Below the pieces are notes generated by a model, which was not told where the DNA came from, did not search any database, and saw nothing but the letters and a program-made list of their open reading frames with translations. This document shows positions 50,693-60,000 of a DNA stretch of 64,000 bases, piece after piece (the first letter of the stretch is position 1; every line of letters starts with the position of its first letter). Position numbers and translations under genes: made by a program. Origin of the DNA: Pyrocephalus nanus (Eukaryota > Chordata > Aves > Passeriformes > Tyrannidae). The stretch spans positions 63,259,938 to 63,323,937 of the forward strand of contig CM076259.1 of NCBI GenBank assembly GCA_038380795.1, in the 5' to 3' direction.

Positions 50693-51100
50693 TCACATAG
50701 AATCACACTGACTCAATTAGGTTGGAAAAGACCTCTGAGATCACTGAGTCCAATCTATGATCAAACACCACCATGACAATTATACCATGGCACAAAATAC
50801 CACATCCAGTCTTTCCTTAAACACCTCCAGGAAAGGGGATTACACCACCTTCCTGGGCAGCCCATTCCAATATCTAGTCAACCTTTCTCTGAAGAATTTC
50901 TTCCTAATGTTGAACCTAAACCTTCCCTGGTGCAGCTTAAGACTGTGTCCTTTTGTCCTTTCACTAGTTACTTGGGAGAAGAGGATGACACTCCTCCCTG
51001 GCTACAACCTCCTTTCAGGTATTTGTAGGGAGGGATAAGTTACCCCTGAACCTCCTCTTTTCCAGGCTAAATAACTCCATCTCCCTCAGCCATTCCTCTT
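50693..51100 (-). mobile_element. CR1 LINE, 3' part of a copy split by an LTR
   Basis: The reverse complement of a CR1 from the 3' tail into the ORF2 C-terminus. It begins 'CACATAGAATCACACTGACT' (degenerate tail), then 'GGTTGGAAAAGACCTCTGAG', 'CCTGGGCAGCCCATTCCAAT', 'GAAGAATTTCTTCCTAATG' (the antisense of the family's conserved IRKKFF stretch) and 'TAAATAACTCCATCTCCCTC'. CR1 homology stops near 51100 and resumes on the same strand at about 52137 with the adjoining, more 5' part of ORF2. The two pieces were one element interrupted by a later insertion. Frameshifts break the reading frame. Confidence 0.94.
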
Positions 51101-51275
51101 TGTATGGCCAGGTTTTGGTAACGGGGGGCTACAGGGGTGGCTTCTGCCAGAAGCTGCTAGAAGCTTCCCCCATGTCCTGTCAGCCCTCCAGAGCTAATGA
51201 CAGCTGGCTCCAGGATGAACCCACCACTGTCCAAGGCTGAGCCAGTCAGGAACTATAGTAATGCCTCTGTGATAA

Positions 51276-51283
51276 TATATTTA
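51276..51283 (+). promoter_or_regulatory. TATA-like box of the LTR
   Basis: TATATTTA lies about 175 bp inside the LTR, the expected place for the U3 core promoter. The sequence stays close to the family form around it (GATAATATATTTAAGAAGG), so the promoter core may be intact. Activity is inferred only. Confidence 0.5.
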
Positions 51284-51523
51284 AGAAGGGAAAAAAAGAA
51301 GTTATTGTGCAGATGTAATTATGGCCAAAGAGCTGAGTGAGAATATGTGAGAGGAACAGCTCTGCAGACACCAAGGTCATTGAAGAAGGAGAGGAGAGAT
51401 GCTCCATTCAGCAGAGCTGCAGCCCATGATGAAGACCATGGTGAAGCATCTAATCCCCCTGCAGCCCAAGGAGGACCATGGGGATGCAAAGATTCACTTG
51501 CAACCTATAGAAGAGACCCACAC

Positions 51524-51790
51524 CAGAGCAGGTGGATGCCCAAAAGAGGAATGTGAACCCGTGGGAAACCGTGCTGGAGCAAGCTCCTGGCAGGGACCTC
51601 CTGACCCATGGAGTGAGGAGCCCGTGCTGGATCAAGATTCCTGGTAGGACTTGTGACCGTGGGGGAGACCCACACTGGAGCAGGCTCATGAATAACAGTT
51701 CATGGAGAACTGTTGCCTGTGGGATGGACTCATGTTGGAGAAGTTCATGGAGGACTGTCTTCTACAGGAGGGACTCTGCACTGGAACAGG
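51524..51790 (+). repeat. Imperfect ~50-bp tandem repeats inside the LTR
   Basis: A motif of the type 'CACTGGAGCAGGTTCCTGG' recurs at about 51524, 51573, 51626, 51674, 51734 and 51780, with spacings of 46-60 bp and diverged copies (GCTGGAGCAAGCTCCTGG, GTTGGAGAAGTTCATGG). The intervening text repeats 'GTGGGA(G)ACCCA' and 'GACTTGTGACC' words. This purine-rich array keeps several frames open and explains the overlapping open frames here, so none is a gene. Related text starts at about 51410. Confidence 0.8.
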
Positions 51791-51945
51791 GTGAAAATTC
51801 TCTCCTTAAGCAGTGGCAGAAACAACATGTGATGAATTGACTGTAACCACCATTCCCCATCTCCCTGTGCCACTGAGGGAGGAGGGGTGGGGGGAAGGTC
51901 TTTTTAAGTTTTATTTTACTTCTCGTTATCCTGCTCTGATAATGT

Positions 51946-51951
51946 AATAAA
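51946..51951 (+). terminator. Polyadenylation signal AATAAA in the LTR
   Basis: AATAAA occurs in a T- and A-rich context ('GATAATGTAATAAATTC') about 190 bp before the LTR end, where retroviral R-region signals lie. A TG-rich stretch (TGAGTCTGTTTTG) follows within about 20-30 bp. It could end a host transcript reading through in plus orientation. Confidence 0.6.
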
Positions 51952-52136
51952 TTCAATTAAAATCCCCAATGTGAGTCTGTTTTGCCCCTGACAGTATTTA
52001 ATGAGCGATCTCTCCCTGTCCTCATCTCAACACATGAACCCTTCATTATATTTTATTTCTTCTGTCCAGTTCTGAAGGGGAGTGATACAGAAACTTTGGT
52101 GAGTACCTGCCGTTTAGTCAGGGTGAAATCACTATA

Positions 52137-52594
52137 GCCAGCTTTGTTGCTCCTCCCTGGACTCACTCCAGCACCTCACCTTCCTATACTGAGGGGCCCA
52201 GTACTGGACACAGTATTTTAGGTGTGGCCTCACCAGAGTGGAGCACAGGGGAAGAATCACTTCCCTGGTTCTGCTGTCCACACTATTCCTGATATAGGCC
52301 AGGAAGCCATTGGTCTTGGCCACTCGGACACACTGCTAGCTCACGTTCAGCTGGCTGTTGACAAGCACCCCCAAGTCTGTTTCTGCTGGGCTGTTTTCCA
52401 GCCATTCTGCCCCCAGCCTCTAGTGTTGCAGGAGGTGGTTGTGGCCAAAGTGTAGGACCTGGCAGTTGATCTTGTTGAGTCTCATGCTGTTGGTCTCAGC
52501 CCACCAATCCACCATGTTCAGGTCCCTCTGCAGGGCCTTCTTACCCTTCAGCAGATCAACACTCTGACCCAATTTGGTGTCATCTGTAATTTTG
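52137..52594 (-). pseudogene. CR1 ORF2 reverse-transcriptase segment, 5' part of the split copy
   Basis: Read on the minus strand this encodes the RT domain from its catalytic F/YADD region toward the C-terminus. At 52593-52567 it gives 'KITDDTKLG', where the family has 'KFADDTKLG'. The two aspartates (52584-52579) survive but the alanine has become threonine. Further on come 'CQVLHFGH', 'ETDLGVLVNSQLN' and '[20 protein letters not shown]'. At least two in-frame TAG stops interrupt it (after 'HLLQH' and 'SQLNVS'). Homology ends abruptly at 52594, the 5' truncation point. With 50693-51100 it forms one CR1 of about 865 bp, split by the LTR. Non-functional. Confidence 0.92.
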
Positions 52595-55556
52595 CCTCAA
52601 GGTGTGTTTTGTCTCAAAGTAGCTCTATTTTGCAGTGAGCCCTCCTCTGAATAGCCTTAGACTTCCACCTCATTCCTCTTCAGGGACCAGATGGCCAGTC
52701 ATGGCAGACCAGTTGATCTGTAAAATAACACAGTCAGTGGTTTAGCTTCGGCTGTAAGTTGTAGGTACCAGTTCTCCCATATAGCCTTGGCCTTCTGAGG
52801 TTTTTCTTTTCTCTTACAAGTGCCTTAGCGTATGTGAACAAGGGGGAACTGACTCTTGTCCCAACATCCTTGTCATAGGTCTATCCCTTTTGCCATCTTA
52901 CTGTGCTCTGCAAAGATTTTCTTCTGGTTGTCACTTGCAATGTGATTCCTTAAAATACAGGAAAGCTGTCCTCAAGGCAATTGATATTTGAGTCATCATC
53001 TGAAAATTGCTTAAATGGCCCAAATATCAACACTTTCAGCTGGTCACTTTGAAATCAGCGGGGTCTTTAAATCAATAAGCATTTACTGTTTCCAGTGTTT
53101 CCCCCATGCCATGAACTGAGAAGCAGTTGTCTGTTTTGCCTGCTTTCTTCCCCAGCTTGCATTTGCACCTTAGCGGTGCAGTTGCCAAGCACTTGCACTA
53201 CACCTGTATGAATTTTTTCACTGTTATAATGCGGCAGCTCTCCTGGATGTTAATGGCTGAGCTGTAGTAGTTGACAGGTTGGAGAACACCTTCTGCTGTA
53301 GACAGGAGGCAATTCTACGAGTAAGACAGAAGTGAGGTATTTATTGGTTTTCACCCTAGTGGTATTAATATGTTGAATTAGAGAGAAATCTGCAGGGAAT
53401 GGGTGATATAGACAAGACCCTGTACTGGCCTAAGAGTGTTAGACCAGATGATCTTTCTCTACCTCCTTATGTGCTCTGTAGTTCAGTAACATGCTGATGA
53501 CTGTATTATATGTGATCTGGACTTACTAATTGTTAAAATTAGAGCAAAGATGGAAAAAAACAGCTATTACTTTAATAGTGGCCGATGAAAACAAAAGCAG
53601 ATGCTGAAGGTCTTGCTCTGCACATTCTGCAAAGTCAGGGTATCCCTGGCACAGACTGCTGAAGGTCAGATTATTTTAGTTAAAAATAAACCCAGGGCAA
53701 TCATGACAGGCTTGTAAATTAATGTGGTGTGTTCTCTGAGCACCAGCTCCCATCAGGGTTACTCTGGTGATCTGTCAGTGTCGTCCATCACCATAGTCCT
53801 ATCGCTCTAATGATGCATTTCATATTAAAGTGGCTCCAGTTGCTGGGAAGAGATTCTGCACGCTCAAATTGTAAAAAGTTTTACTGTTGTTAGCCTCAAG
53901 TGGTCTCTTCTTACCTATGGTGCCCTGGAGAATAAGCCAAATAGCTTCCACAGACAGAAATCCTAGTTAATTCTTTGGCTGAATTCAAAGCAAAATGTTT
54001 TCCTTTGTTGCAGTCTTTCAAACTCTGTCAAGAACTTCTGATGATGTTTAAATGATTAACTGTTTTATAAAGCTGGCATTCTCGTCCACATTAACCTTTA
54101 TTAAAAGGCTTTTAGGCTGGACTTAAGTAATGCAATCCGCCCTTGAGGCGGAGGTAACCGTGTGATTGCCTTGGCCAGCAGCACCATGGGAAATGAGCTC
54201 TGACTCAGAGTCTCGCTTCAGTAGCTGGTTCCTTTCTGTCCAAGGGGAATTCCTAATATATGAACTCTTTCCCAGACATAGGTTACTTCCCTCTTTGCAC
54301 AGAGTCAGCACTACCCTCTTGCAGAGTTTTCTGTGTTATCCCCCTCTTCCACCTCTCCTGAGCTCTTTGCTCCTTTGCCCTGGCACATGAAGCTTTGTAT
54401 CAGTGTAAGCTGTTACCACTCCTTTAGACAAAAACATCTCCTCTGTACATGCAGAAGCAGGAAGTCAGACGTCTGAATAGTCTTCCCACAAATTTCAAGA
54501 ATTACTCACATTCATTGTCATCCTCTCTGGGCTGCGCTGCCTGGGGCATCCGTGGGCTCTGACGAGAGCTGGGGGCACACCCATTGACTTGAGGAAGAGC
54601 AGAAACCTGTTTATACAAGGGCAGACACTTTACACTAATCATTTGCACACCCCAGATTTTGTCCTTCCTCTCATGCCCCACGAGGCACACCAGGGGCCTA
54701 AGCTTCCTCCTAGCCCACCTTTACATATGTATCTACCACTCTGTGGAGTGAAAGCCTGAAAGTTTAAAGGTTTTGCCCTTGCCTATGTTTAAAGGTATTG
54801 CCCTTGTGTTTTCTGCCTGCATGGCTTGCACTGGATTGGCCACAGCTTGTCCACCTTTGTGGCTTAGTTGCATAGTGTTCCCCTATGTGTTAGGAAAGAC
54901 TCACACTGCCTTGCTGCAGAGGACATGCAGCCACTATCAAAATGGTCACTTGGGGCAGGAATCTTATGGCACTGCCTGTGTTTGACCCCTGCAGGCTGAC
55001 TGAATGGGAAAGCACAGATCCACATACGGAGCAGACATGCTCTGGCTCCTCACCTCCCATAAGCTGTTGACAGCATGAGCAGTGTGTGGGGCTCATCCTC
55101 AGAGCAGGCTTGGACCAGAATCTGTGGGTTTTGTGGTATCACTCTACAGTGTGGGCTTAACTGTAAACATCTGCTTGCCTTGATTAGTTTGAATCATGCT
55201 TGCCCTCTTACCTCTGAATCTTCTGGGCCAGCAACCTCAATCACTCTCTTCTGAATGCACCTGCGATGCTTCAGGAAAAATATCTAGTTCAAAGAGTTAT
55301 TGCAGATCTTCCAGCTGCCCTTGCTGGCTCCCTACTAGTTGGGATAGGTCCATCCTTGAAGAAATGTGAGGTGGATGTAGCCTGAGTACTGTGGTCTGTA
55401 CCAGAGACCTTGATAACACGCAGCTGACCATGGTTCTTCACAGCAAAGATGTGCTCCCTGAAGGATGATCATCTTTCAGAGAGAAAGTTAACTTCAGACC
55501 TGCCATTCATAAGGTAGCAGACGTGATGACTATTGTGTGCTGCAGTCCAACAACCT
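52595..55556. other. Unique non-coding stretch, no gene recognised
   Basis: No gene recognised. It contains a small tandem duplication (54762-54805, listed separately). A short CR1-like phrase at about 53440 ('AGACCAGATGATCTTTCTCT') is too short to call. Open frames at 54.1-55.1 kb occur on both strands and look like chance. Confidence 0.55.
54762..54805. repeat. Two-copy 25-bp tandem duplication
   Basis: GTTTAAAGGTTTTGCCCTT (54762) recurs as GTTTAAAGGTATTGCCCTT (54787) with an exact 25-bp period and a single mismatch across 19 bp. It is a small slippage duplication of no evident function. Confidence 0.85.
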
Positions 55557-55965
55557 AGAATCATAGAATCATTGAAGTTGTGAAGGACCTCCAATATCAT
55601 CAAGTCCAACCATTGACTGAACACCACCATGTCAACTAAATAGTAGCACTGACACATCCAGTTATTTCTTGAACACTTTCAGGGATGGTGACGCTGCTGC
55701 TTCTCTGGGCAGCCTGTTCCAGGGCTTGACAACCCTTTCTAGGAAGAAATTCTTCCTGATGTCCCACCTGAACCTCTCCTGATGCATCTTGAGTCCATTT
55801 CTTCTTTTACTAGTTGCCTGGGAGAAGAGGCTGACCTCCACCTTGCTACAACCTCTTATTGGGTAGCTGTAGAAAGTGACAAGGTCTCCCCTGAGCCTCC
55901 TTTTCTCAAAGCTTAACAATTCAAGTTCCCTTAGCTGCTCCTCATATGACTTCCTCTCTAAACTG
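55557..55965 (-). mobile_element. CR1 LINE 3' fragment, minus strand
   Basis: The reverse complement of a CR1 with a good 3' tail at its left edge ('TAGAATCATAGAATCATTGA'). It continues 'ATCAAGTCCAACCATTGACT', 'TCTGGGCAGCCTGTTCCAGG', 'AGGAAGAAATTCTTCCTGAT', and reaches the ORF2 segment 'CCTTAGCTGCTCCTCATATG'. It is about 410 bp and 5' truncated. Its divergence is moderate. Confidence 0.95.
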
Positions 55966-55982
55966 CTTGTCTTAAACATCAC
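55662..55982 (-). pseudogene. CR1 ORF2 C-terminal fragment with a long open frame
   Basis: About 100 codons of CR1 ORF2 C-terminus remain open on the minus strand. In order they read 'SYEEQLRELELLSFEKRRLR', 'GDLVTFYSY', 'LFSQATSKRRNGLKMHQERF', 'WDIRKNFFLERVVKPWNRLP' and 'SPSLKVFKK'. The frame then stops early, before the family's usual '(R)LDVALRDMV' ending. It lies downstream of the RT active site, so no catalytic residues are present. The first few residues (near 55970) are probably flanking sequence. It is a transposon remnant despite being one of the more protein-like frames in the window. Confidence 0.88.
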
Positions 55983-56895
55983 AGAATTAAGGTAAGAAAT
56001 TCCTCAGCTCTGTCCTTCAGGCTGCCTTCCTGGAGCAATCCTGTATTTCAGCTCTCTGACAAATACGGTGATGGTGTAAATGGATGGTGGCTCAAGCTGT
56101 CTCAGAACATCCTGATGTCCCTCTGCTACCTTTTTTTTGAGAAACTGCTATAATATATATTGTTTGGGGTGCAAGGCATCTTTGTTCTGTGTTTGACCAG
56201 TGCAAAAACCCTGCCCAGGGCCAACACACACGGGCACTGACCCATGTTGTTACAGTAATATAAGTGATAATCATTTGAACTTTCTGAACCCATGGGATGA
56301 AAACCACGTTCTGTATTTGCTATACAGCTGTCTAGGTTTGAGAGATTCAGTTAAATACTGACTCAGTGGTCAGGATGTGTAGGTTGGGATTATGGTGATA
56401 AACAGTTCAGCATTACATCAGTTAGTTAGAAGCAACAATGAAAAAGGGCCCACACTATTTCCAACGCTTCCCTGATGTCATTTAATTGGAAGGACCTGGG
56501 TTGCCAGAAAGCATGTTGAGATGGTCCATGCATAATCTGTGGTTGGTGGGGGGCAGATTTATACTTTTATGCCATTGCTTTTGTCACAAGTAGTGTTATA
56601 AGTGACTCTTTTATTCTTGCCTATCAGTTATGTTTTGTATAATTAAGGCTGATTACTAGGTATATATAAATCTGATTCTGGTGGGAGTAAATTGTACTTA
56701 CTATATTTATTCTCTCCATGACTGACCTTTTCTGTGAAAAACTTTATAAATCCACACTTCGGTGATGTGGGAAAAGGTGTTCTTGCCCCTCTGCTGAATG
56801 GTTTGTGATGCAGTCCAACACACTCCAAACTGCAGTCACTCGAGTGTAAAAATCTCCTGTTGACTTCAGGTCTTAGAAGAGAAGAAAGGTAAAGT
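55966..56895. other. Unique non-coding spacer between two CR1 copies
   Basis: About 930 bp with no recognisable gene. There is a short TATATAT run at about 56153-56160. A minus-strand open frame at 56643-56948 overlaps the next CR1 and is not credible. Confidence 0.55.
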
Positions 56896-57006
56896 TTGCA
56901 CAACACTCTCAGGCACAGGGTGTGATTCCTTGGGGTTGTCCTGTGCAAAGCCAGGATTTGTACTCCTTGTGTATCCCTTCCAAGTCAGGAGATTCTATGC
57001 TTCTAT
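56896..57006 (+). mobile_element. CR1 LINE 3'-end fragment, same subfamily as the 20.1-kb copy
   Basis: A plus-strand CR1 3' UTR of about 110 bp: 'CTCAGGCACAGGGTGTGATT', 'GGTTGTCCTGTGCAAAGCCA', 'GGATTTGTACTCCTTGTGTA', 'TCCCTTCCAAGTCAGGAGAT', then 'TCTATGCTTCTAT'. The order and wording match the 3' UTR of the element at 20106-20447, including the native end of ORF2 ('CAGGG-TG-TGA'), so the two belong to one subfamily. Confidence 0.9.
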
Positions 57007-60000
57007 CAAAGGAGACACATGGTTCTGGTTAAAGGCTGCCCATCACCTCACTGGTTGGTACAAAAGAAGGGCCTTTAGATGCTAGCTTAGGATGCCCTGG
57101 CCTGGGTCAGCTTCCCAACACAAGTGCAGCCTCTGAGACCCAGGATGGGCTCTTTCCCAATGCCATCTTTCAGAATATTGCAAGGAACTTGAAGAAGAGG
57201 GTGTTAGGTCTGCTTCACCAGCTAACAATACCTCATCTGAGGGATGCCCATCTGGGAAGAAGATGCTTTGTGATATCTGACCTATTCCTGCCTGGTCACC
57301 AAGAGGTGAAGGCTTTGCTGTGTCCTGTTGATGATGAGGGGTCTGTGTGAAGGAGGAGAGGAAAGGACCATATAGCTAAGGCTTTAGGCTCACTCCTCAG
57401 CTTCTTTGAACACTGATATTTTTACAGACTGGTCACAGAAAATATCCACAAAGTGTCTTGAAATAGAGAGTCTGAAGTGAGACAGAAATTTTTGGGGCTC
57501 TATTGCTTAGTGTTTGGCATTTGTTTCTGTACTAGACACCTCCATTTCCTAGTGTTTTCTGAACATGGTAAAACACTTCTTAGGTGGAAGTGACAGCAAC
57601 ACCTAGGAAATATTGAGAAATTCATGTTGGGCAAGCAAACTCCCAGTCCTCTCACCCACTCAGTTCACACTGTCTTAGAGGTGTCCTTTTCCCCTTCACA
57701 CATCCACTCCCACATGGGTTCTCCATGCATTTGAGGATGAGACCCAAGCTGACTTTTTCTCTCTCCTGAGTTAAACTGAGGTTCTGTGGGACAAAAGCTT
57801 GCATTTGCTTAGCCACTGGAGATTGAAATGTGACATATCCAGTCTATCTGATGGCCTGGTAGGCATAGATGTATCCAGACACAGAGACAGTGTTAGGGCT
57901 CCTGGTGAAATCTTGGCTGGTCCCAATGCTAGTGCTGCCTGGCCTGGAAGGGAGTGTGCTTACAGCCCCTGCGCTGTGGCTGTGGCTGCATCTGACCTTG
58001 CACCTCTGCCAGCCTCTGAGAGGGAGCAAGGACCACTGGGCTGTGCCCTGGGGCTGAGTGCACTTGTGAAAGGCCCAAGCAGGCAGGTCAATGCTCCTCT
58101 AGCCTGTTTCATTTACCATAATGAAAATTGCTCCATAGGAAGAGAAGGAAGCCTCTTGCCTATTCATGAGTTTCATAAGCGTGGTGCACTCATATTTCTG
58201 GTGGTGGGAAAGCCCCAGAACGTGGGTGGGGCTGAAGGGACAGCATAGGTGATTTTACAGAAGTCTTGTCTAAGTCTTGGGCAAACCTGAGTTGCATGAA
58301 AATCTAATTTCATCTGAAGGCTTATACCTGCAGCATTCAGATATGGGATGGTTACAAGAAGTGACTCAGGTGTTTGTCCCTCAAACCACTACTCCATGTG
58401 TTATCTGGAAAATGGTCTAAACCAGGAGGAGATCCTGGGCACCATTTCCTGAGAAACATGCTAAAACCAGGCAGGAAATGGGGGTTGTCTTAGCTGAGTA
58501 CAGTCACAGTGACAGTGGCAGTGCTATGCAGGCCTTTCACCTTTCTCCTCGTCTGCCTGCCCAAGGCAGTGAGTCTGCCTCTGACACACAGCATACACTG
58601 GCCACACTATACAGTGTGAACAAATGGTGTAGCTGGGGAGAGGCAGTAGCTGAAGAAATGAATTTAATTTCAATGCCTAATCGCTGCATTGCACTGGGCT
58701 GTGTAGCAATATGACACATGATGTACAATCCATTACTTACCTGTCCAAAGGAAACTGGTGTACACAGAGTCACCATGGCAGCTGTTCCTGCTGAAGTAAT
58801 TGATATTGGCTATCTCTGGCACAGCCCACGGTGTGCTGGATTTAGGGCCAAAGGTGTTCCTACAGCATATTTCAATGACTATCTGAGACTGCTATTCACA
58901 AAGAGTATATTTGATCCAGGGATGTCCCTCTCCCTCACCTGCCTCCTTGAGCAGTCTGGTGAAAAGGATGACTCTGAGCAGGAGCTAGGCAGAGCTGCAA
59001 GTTACTATGAAATTTCTGCCAAAACTGCCTGTCACCCTTCATTGATTACAAGGGAAACTCGTGGAGAGTAGCCTTGCCAGGCTAATGTTGGCCTTTGTGA
59101 TTACTGCCCTAGAAACCCTCCATGGTCATTGAAGAAAGAGAGCAATCCATCAATGAGCTGCTACTGCTTTGGAGACTTCATGTCTATAAGTGGAGTATAG
59201 AGGGGAATGCTTAGTGAAGGCATCTAAGCAGAATCCTCTAAGTTGGTGATGTGAATCTTCCCTCAGATCTGTTGTGGTTCCTTTGAATCTGTTTGGTTCT
59301 GTAGATCATCCTCCAGCCTAATTAATGTGACTAACAGAGCTTTTTGTCTAAGTGGACCTTCGGATGGTTTCAGGCCACTAGAGCATTGTAGTGGCTACTA
59401 TGAAGAAGACTGGTCAGAGAAAACAGAAAACAGACTTCGCCTGGACAGGTTCTCATTTTAGCTTCCAGTGCAGAAACAACTTTTGGATCAGATCTTCTGG
59501 AAGAAAAATTGGAGATGCTCAAGATTTTCTAATTTGTCATGACAAGCATGGCTCAGTTGTTTCATCAGTCAGGTCAGTTTTCAGCCACTGAGGGATGATA
59601 TTAGGCTCCAAAGTGTGGAACAGATTGTGCTGGCTGTACGCATAGGATAAACTTACTCTCACCCTTGGGAATAGTCCTGGAAGATCTCTGAAGAATTTCC
59701 AGGAGGAAATGAAGCACTGTCTCTGTCTTGATTCAGGTCACATTCCAGGTCTGAAGGAAATAGTGTTTGGTGTTATATGCGTGTGCTTTCCCCCCAGACT
59801 TGGGTACCTGGTGCACTTGCAAGCTGTGGGGACAGGAATATTCTTGCGTCCTGGAAATCAGGAGGGCTTGATGAAGGACGAGGAAGATTTCCTTGAATAA
59901 CCCTTCATGCCTTACATATATTAAGTCTGATTTCACTACGTAGTCTGTTCCATAAATCTTGTATTTGTTTTCTGGTGCAGCTCATCCCCAGCAGCCCACA

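Larger units (their letters stand above)
51101..52136 (+). mobile_element. Solo LTR of an avian endogenous retrovirus
   Basis: A roughly 1.04-kb segment recognised as an avian ERV long terminal repeat. It begins TGTATGGCCAGGTTTTGG and carries 'GGGGTGGCTTCTGCCAGAAG', a TATA-like box, an array of about 50-bp repeats, an AATAAA signal, then 'GAGTCTGTTTTGCCCCTGAC' and an end near 52136. No gag, pol or env sequence or primer-binding site follows, because CR1 resumes at once on the far side. It is therefore a solo LTR, normally produced by recombination between the two LTRs of a provirus. Orientation is plus from the polyadenylation signal. ERV class is not assigned. A clear target-site duplication is not visible, and boundaries are uncertain by about 10 bp. 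Confidence 0.85.

Noticed and set aside
51347..51840. Several overlapping open frames of 69-102 codons
   Set aside because: They lie inside the solo LTR and arise from its purine-rich tandem repeats. They are not genes.
53430..53470. CR1-like phrase 'AGACCAGATGATCTTTCTCT'
   Set aside because: The match is too short, and no tail or upstream CR1 blocks are visible, so it could be chance.
57799..58248. Longest open frame in the window (149 codons, plus strand)
   Set aside because: It begins at TTG rather than ATG and sits in GC-richer sequence where stops are rarer. It shows no known motif and overlaps an open minus-strand frame. A maximum of this length is unremarkable for six frames of 64 kb.
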